Assembly (NCBI GenBank): GCA_020002185.1
Contig: CM034539.1
Span: 2,724,108 to 2,788,107, forward strand
Direction: 5' to 3'
From: Paraescarpia echinospica
Lineage: Eukaryota > Annelida > Polychaeta > Sabellida > Siboglinidae
Length of the DNA stretch: 64,000 nt
Numbering within the stretch: position 1 is the stretch's first letter; each line of letters starts with the position of its first letter. Shown one piece after another: positions 59,880 through 64,000 of the stretch. Both the position numbers and the translations under genes were made by a program. The notes under the pieces were generated by a model. It saw only the letters and a list, made by a program, of their open reading frames with translations, made no database searches and was not told where the DNA came from.

Positions 59880-60220
59880 ACTTCTGTTCTTCCTCCTTTT
59901 TCCCTGCGCAGGAGTGAGGGTCAGATGTAGCACAGTCAGCAGCCTCTCTCTGTCCATCGTTCATCCTCAACCGCTCATCCCATGTCCCTCCTCACATAGT
60001 CCTCCCATCTCAGTTGCGGCTTTCCCCTTCTCCTGTGTTCTTGGTATTGTTCCAACTCTTCTCTGTCTGCAAGTTTTCCTGCATCCATCCGTACCATGTG
60101 GCCTGCCCATCACATCCGGCTTCTCGCAAATCTTCCGGTTAAGTAGCATTCCAACCGAACCACTCTCCTTAGGTCGGTCATCCTTCTTCTACCCACCCTC
60201 TTTCGTTTTGTGTATACACG
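59880..60220 (-). pseudogene. Endonuclease-RT retroelement C-terminal remnant
   Basis: The minus strand in mixed frames reads GRRRMTDLRRVVRLE, a SRMWWAGHMVRMD block, then RRRGKPQLRWEDYVRRDMG. This is the conserved R-x-R-W-x-G-H-x-x-R-M-x and G-x-P-x-x-R-W-x-D-x-x-x-x-D-M tail of a common invertebrate endonuclease-RT family. No catalytic domain remains. Confidence 0.6.
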
Positions 60221-60260
60221 ATATACGACGTATACGCTTTATTGTGCTGCATCATATCAT

Positions 60261-60347
60261 ACTGTATCTTCCAAATCCAACACAATTGAAGTACACTCAC
60301 AAGAACAAAGAGGGTACTTCTGTTGTGTTGGATTCGGAAGATGCAGT
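60261..60347. repeat. Perfectly placed hairpin: 34-bp inverted repeat, 19-nt loop
   Basis: Arm 60,261-60,294 (ACTGTATCTTCC...) pairs with 60,314-60,347 with about four mismatches out of 34. It could be a snap-back MITE end or a small-RNA-precursor-like fold. No context decides between them. Confidence 0.7.
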
Positions 60348-60461
60348 GCATTGTGGTATTATGCTACAACAAATAATTGATAGTATACTCAGAATCTAAA
60401 GAGAGGGACAAAACGTGGGTTTTCAGGTGACGATCTTGACCTCAAACTGAACTAAAATATT

Positions 60462-60800
60462 CGCAGCAACGAAGCGATCGCGGTCCATAGAGGTTGGACA
60501 GAAATGTTAACAAAGCTTCCTCGCCTGAAATGGGTTCGTTGGTGGTACGTCTCACCACCAAAAAAACCCCACCAGAATCCACCCATGGCAAAATCTCTTT
60601 TTCGACTGAAATCCAAGATGGCCGATATTATACAGGGTATAATATTCAAATGGACATAATTATGGAATTAAGCATAATAAAACACGTTTGAGATGTCACT
60701 TCCAACTAAATTTAGGATGTCCATTTTTGGTGACACTTTGGATGTCGATAGAGATCAATATCATGCGATAAGGTCAAGATCTTGACACAATTTGATATAA
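60462..60800. repeat. Left inverted repeat of the 60-64 kb element
   Basis: It starts GCAGCAACGAAGCG and extends to about 60,800, where similarity to the right copy fades (CAATTTGATATAA versus CAATTTGTTGTTG, inverted). Confidence 0.7.
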
Positions 60801-60960
60801 TAATCTGGAAAATAAGCTGGATTGCAACGAAATAAAGTTACAAACGCATATATAGGTGTCATTGCAACCAAGTTTACCATGCCTAATCATTTAAACCACA
60901 TTTTATAGGTGATTATCGTCCAAAGTCACGTTTCAATGTCAATATATGCATATTGTCTAT

Positions 60961-63495
60961 TTACAATCCTGTATGATCCTGATCAACATCCCGGTGATCA
61001 TAATCTTGGCTCTCCACTTGTGTCACATTCATGCATGTGATGCCCTTGCACTGGTCACATGCTAGTGTGCACTGCAGTCCATTCTTACGGCAGGTGCATG
61101 TTTTCTTATCGCAGTGACCACCGCAGTTGCATCGAATTATTTTGAGTAGTCGCTCTGGTGCCGCAGGCTGGGACATTCTGATAGGCTCGAGACCAAGAGC
61201 AGATGCTACCCAACGCCAGAGCTCGGGGAGATATCGTTGCCACGCCATTCCTGCACCTGATGATAAGTCCGGTGGCTATGGAAGGCGGCTGTATCATTCG
61301 TTGGCTGACGCTTCTCTGGAGAGACGTATTGTGTAGAAGTAGACCCTTCAGCAGGAACTTCGTGCGGAGTTGAGGCTTAGTGACGTAGTGCATCGGTTAA
61401 TCACCAGCAGACTATCCTCTCCTGTCTTTTCGATGTCCTCTTTCGAGGAAGATGGGGACATGAAGACAGAGGTGGACTTTTTCAGTGCTGCATACTTCGT
61501 GAGAACGGTCACTTTGCCAATTCCATATGGTCTTGACGTGGTATCACACCCACTGGGAGCGTGCAGAAAGAGCAGTGCTTCTGAGAGGGCTGGGTCCAGA
61601 TTCTTCTTCAATGTAGTGATGCATACCGTCTGTTTCGATGTCACCATGTACAGGTTATCTTATTTGTGGCATCAGCATGATGTATCATGAGTTGAATTAC
61701 GTATGAATCTTCTGCGACAACAGTTATTGGCGTTTTCTTCGCAGAAAGGCATGTCAAAATACAGATTTTGTAGTCAGCATCCCTTTCTGCGTGCTGAACT
61801 GTGATGTCTGTTCCGACCATATGCTCCGTAAGGAGGTTGATGAGGGCCTGCTTGTTTGATGTGTTGGCAAGGAAAGCTTTTTTGCTCATGGTTAAACGCA
61901 TTTCTGCGGAAACTGAGACTGAAGCACCAACGTCGTTCCCTGTCTTACAGCGATTGGCTTCGTTCTTAGTGCTGGAGCCGTGATATATGTCAACACAAAC
62001 ACAACCAACGCACGGCCATAGCTGCTGCGTACATGCCGGATATACATAGCGCAGATCTCGGCATAGGTGGAGTGCTTGGGCCCTGAGAACTTGTGGAGCA
62101 ATCCTCCCCCATCAACAATAAACTGCAAGCCCTTGTCGAGCGTGGCTGAGACGATGCATGCAGGGACAAGCTTCAAGAGGTGGTGTATTAGCTCCGCTTT
62201 GTCCCCATTCCGTATGCGCATGTGATAGTCGAAGAGATATGGGGGAAAGAGCACAAGTCATATTTGAAGAGGTCAGGCATAGGGATATGGCCGATACCCG
62301 TAACAAGAAGACGCTGGTATAGACGCTGGGGATCCATCTCGATTTGTTCCACGGAAGCAGTTTTGACATGGGCAACTGAGGCTAGAGTCTTCACTTGATT
62401 CTTCTGGGAGAACTTGTACTCTACCACAGGATGACCGACCATGGAAGTTAGAATCTTCTCTCCGACACTTTGAGCATCGACCACGACTCCTCTACCATCG
62501 ACCATGTTGAGAGACTAACAAGCTTTTCTGAGGTTGTGTCAACAAACACCTGAAGCAGCTTCTGTATATCGGACATGTCACGTCGGATGCGTGATGCTGC
62601 CAGGTCCAGATGCCCATCACTTGCATTCGAAGAGAACCCCGCTATCTCGAAAATGGACTGGCTGACATCAGCACATATGGGTCTGGAGAGAAGAGAAGAC
62701 GAATACTGTCATTGAAGACACGGCCGTGCGTTAGATCCCTAGTTGACTTACTGCCAGCCATCAGAACTTGCTTTATGAAGAGATCTGTGGATATATCTGA
62801 CCATGCACCATCACTTCTCCTGAGAGAGAAGAGACCCTTCTTAAAAGCTACATGTACTTCTGGGTGTGTGCGCTCGGGGTCCAGCATTTGTGGGATGAAC
62901 AGCGCAAGAGATTTTGTGTAGTAGTTATTGTGACCAGCAGCTCCAAGATAAGCCTGCATATAACCCAAAGACTGTAAATACAGGGGCCAACTTCCTAAAC
63001 GCGCAGATCGGATGAAGGCACTCAAAATTGCGACCATTCTCTTATACTGCATCCACAGCCTGGCGGTTGCATGCGTTTGCATTGAGGCACGCCAATCATC
63101 AAGCGCAATATGGATGTGACCGAATGTGGTGCTCTTGAGTGTATCATCCAGACTCATCTTCCCCTCCTGCACATTTTTCACTAGTTGAGAGATACGAGCG
63201 AGAAGAGCAACCGCGTTTAAATCACCTAAAAAAGTCACAAGGGTATAATATATGTTATGCATAACTGCCGATAGGAAATACAATTAATTGCATATAAATG
63301 TCACTGTTTGTACGTATATAGCATGCATGTAGACATATAATATGTGCAGTTCATACAAAACTGACCTGCATGTGCCTGAGGAGCGGTTCCAGGTGGGTCT
63401 GACGAATTCGACGACGGGGAGGTCCTACTCGTCTCAGACAACCTAAATCGTTCGTTGCTGAGATTAGTTGCAGCAACGAAGTGATAGCGGTCCAT
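60961..63495 (-). pseudogene. Repeat-borne multidomain protein with CXC-like Cys-rich tail, decayed
   Basis: Exon 1 (63,495-63,366, MDRYHFVAATNLSNERF and on) ends at donor GTCAGT in phase 1. Exon 2 begins at 63,225 after TTTTTTAG and restores the frame (GDLNAVALLARI). The next 195 residues include RLWMQYKRMV, AAGHNNYYTKSL, RRSDGAWSDISTDLFI and LTHGRVFNDSIRLL. After frame changes near 62,640, 62,500 and 62,250 come QRLLVTGIGHIPMPDL, QFIVDGGGLLHKFSGP, an Asp-containing PIN-nuclease-like block (ERDADYKICILT, EDSYVIQLMIHHAD), APSGCDTTSRPYGIGK and YLPELW. The tail is IRCNCGGHCDKKTCTCRKNG and CDQCKGITC. This order defines a protein family I know as widespread and unnamed in invertebrate genomes. 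Function unproven; several frameshifts. Confidence 0.65.
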
Positions 63496-63866
63496 AGAAG
63501 TTGGACAAACATATTAACACAGCTTTCTCACCACAACAACAAATTGACGTAGACCTTGCCCTTATCGCATGACCTTGACCTCTAACGACCTCCAACATGT
63601 CACCAAACGAATGGACATCCTAAATTAGTTGGAAATGACACCTCAAACGTGTTTTTATGTTGCTTAGTTCCAAAATTAAGTTCATTTAAATATTAGACCT
63701 TGTATAATGTCTGCCATCTTGGATTTGAGCCGAAAAGGAGGTTTTGCCATGGGTGGATTCGGGTGGGTTTTTTTTTGGTGGTGAGGCATACCAACAACCA
63801 ACCCATTTCAGGTGAGAAAGCTTTGTTAATATTTTTGTCCAACCTAAATCGTTCGTTGCTGAGAAT
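63468..63866. repeat. Right inverted repeat, possibly a nested ~400-bp MITE
   Basis: It starts GCAGCAACGAAGTGATAGCG and ends TTTAGG-type CGTTCGTTGCTGAG in inverted form, so it has its own short terminal inverted repeats (AGTTGGACAAACATATTAAC inside the left, its counterpart inside the right). Confidence 0.6.
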
Positions 63867-64000
63867 ATAACTCGTACGCAGGTCCGTCACTATATGACCT
63901 AGGGCTTACAAATGTTTGATGACAGGATAGCAAACCTAACAGGACAGATTAGTCTGGGGGAGGGAGAAGGGATGTTCGTAAAAGTTTGCCAGGCCCAAGA
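63867..64000. other. Right flank, nothing recognised
   Basis: Short stretch to the window end without a supported feature. Confidence 0.3.

Larger units (their letters stand above)
60462..63866 (-). mobile_element. DNA element with long inverted repeats and a spliced gene
   Basis: An inverted repeat of about 300 bp links about 60,462-60,800 with 63,540-63,866; for example, CACCTGAAATGGGTT-type, CCAAGATGG and GGATGTCCATT-type segments lie in opposite orientation. The outer ends share CAGCAACGAA. Between them lies one minus-strand gene. A further terminal-like block (63,441-63,540) inside the right end suggests a nested non-autonomous copy. I do not recognise a classical transposase. No clear target-site duplication is visible. 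Confidence 0.65.

Overview
This is a TE-rich, AT-rich window of an invertebrate animal genome. Introns, polyadenylation signals, long (CA)n, (GACA)n and (GAT)n arrays, several non-LTR retrotransposon families, a Penelope-like element and a tRNA-derived SINE are all visible. L2/CR1-like elements with PHD fingers and 2A-like motifs, together with a repeat-borne CXC-tailed protein family common in aquatic invertebrates, suggest a lophotrochozoan, perhaps a mollusc. The species cannot be fixed from the sequence. There are no rRNA genes, functional tRNA genes, CRISPR arrays or bacterial operons.

Layout. 1-5.7 kb: two L2/CR1-like elements on the minus strand; the second is nearly full length, with a 2A-like motif, PHD finger, endonuclease and reverse transcriptase (RT). 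9.86-12.87 kb: a 5'-truncated CR1 (copy i) on the plus strand. 13-16.4 kb: mostly unrecognised sequence, an RT remnant and a SINE. 16.6-23.1 kb: a small secreted-peptide locus. 24.6-25.2 kb: a Penelope-like GIY-YIG remnant with inverted flanks. 25.35-30.35 kb: the most complete CR1 (copy ii, minus). 30.6-35.4 kb: a diverged duplicate of the peptide locus, with an L2-like element where its first exon should be. 37.7-38.2 kb: CR1 copy iii. 39.7-41.2 kb: an L2-like 3' end. 44.8-45.8 kb: a decayed coding fragment split by a 26-bp minisatellite. 47.4-59.1 kb: a tandem duplication carrying a signal-peptide exon, with CR1 copy iv in its first unit. 60.4-63.9 kb: an element with long inverted repeats and a spliced but decayed gene.

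The main biology is two sets of small secreted cysteine-rich peptides. The first (21,089-23,063, plus) is a complete four-exon gene with matching splice phases. It encodes a signal peptide, a short acidic propeptide ending in Lys-Arg, and a mature domain of about 94 residues with 16 cysteines and many His and Trp. Two paralogous copies (16.7 kb minus, 34-35 kb plus) keep much of the cysteine framework and the 3' UTR signal but carry nonsense codons. I do not recognise the family. The second set has an intact signal-peptide exon at 54.27 kb, a broken duplicate at 58.81 kb, and one downstream exon at 59.25 kb with a C-C-CC-C-C pattern.

All retroelement copies are broken by stops, frameshifts or deletions, so none appears autonomous. 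Boundaries of repeats and duplications were set by eye and are approximate.
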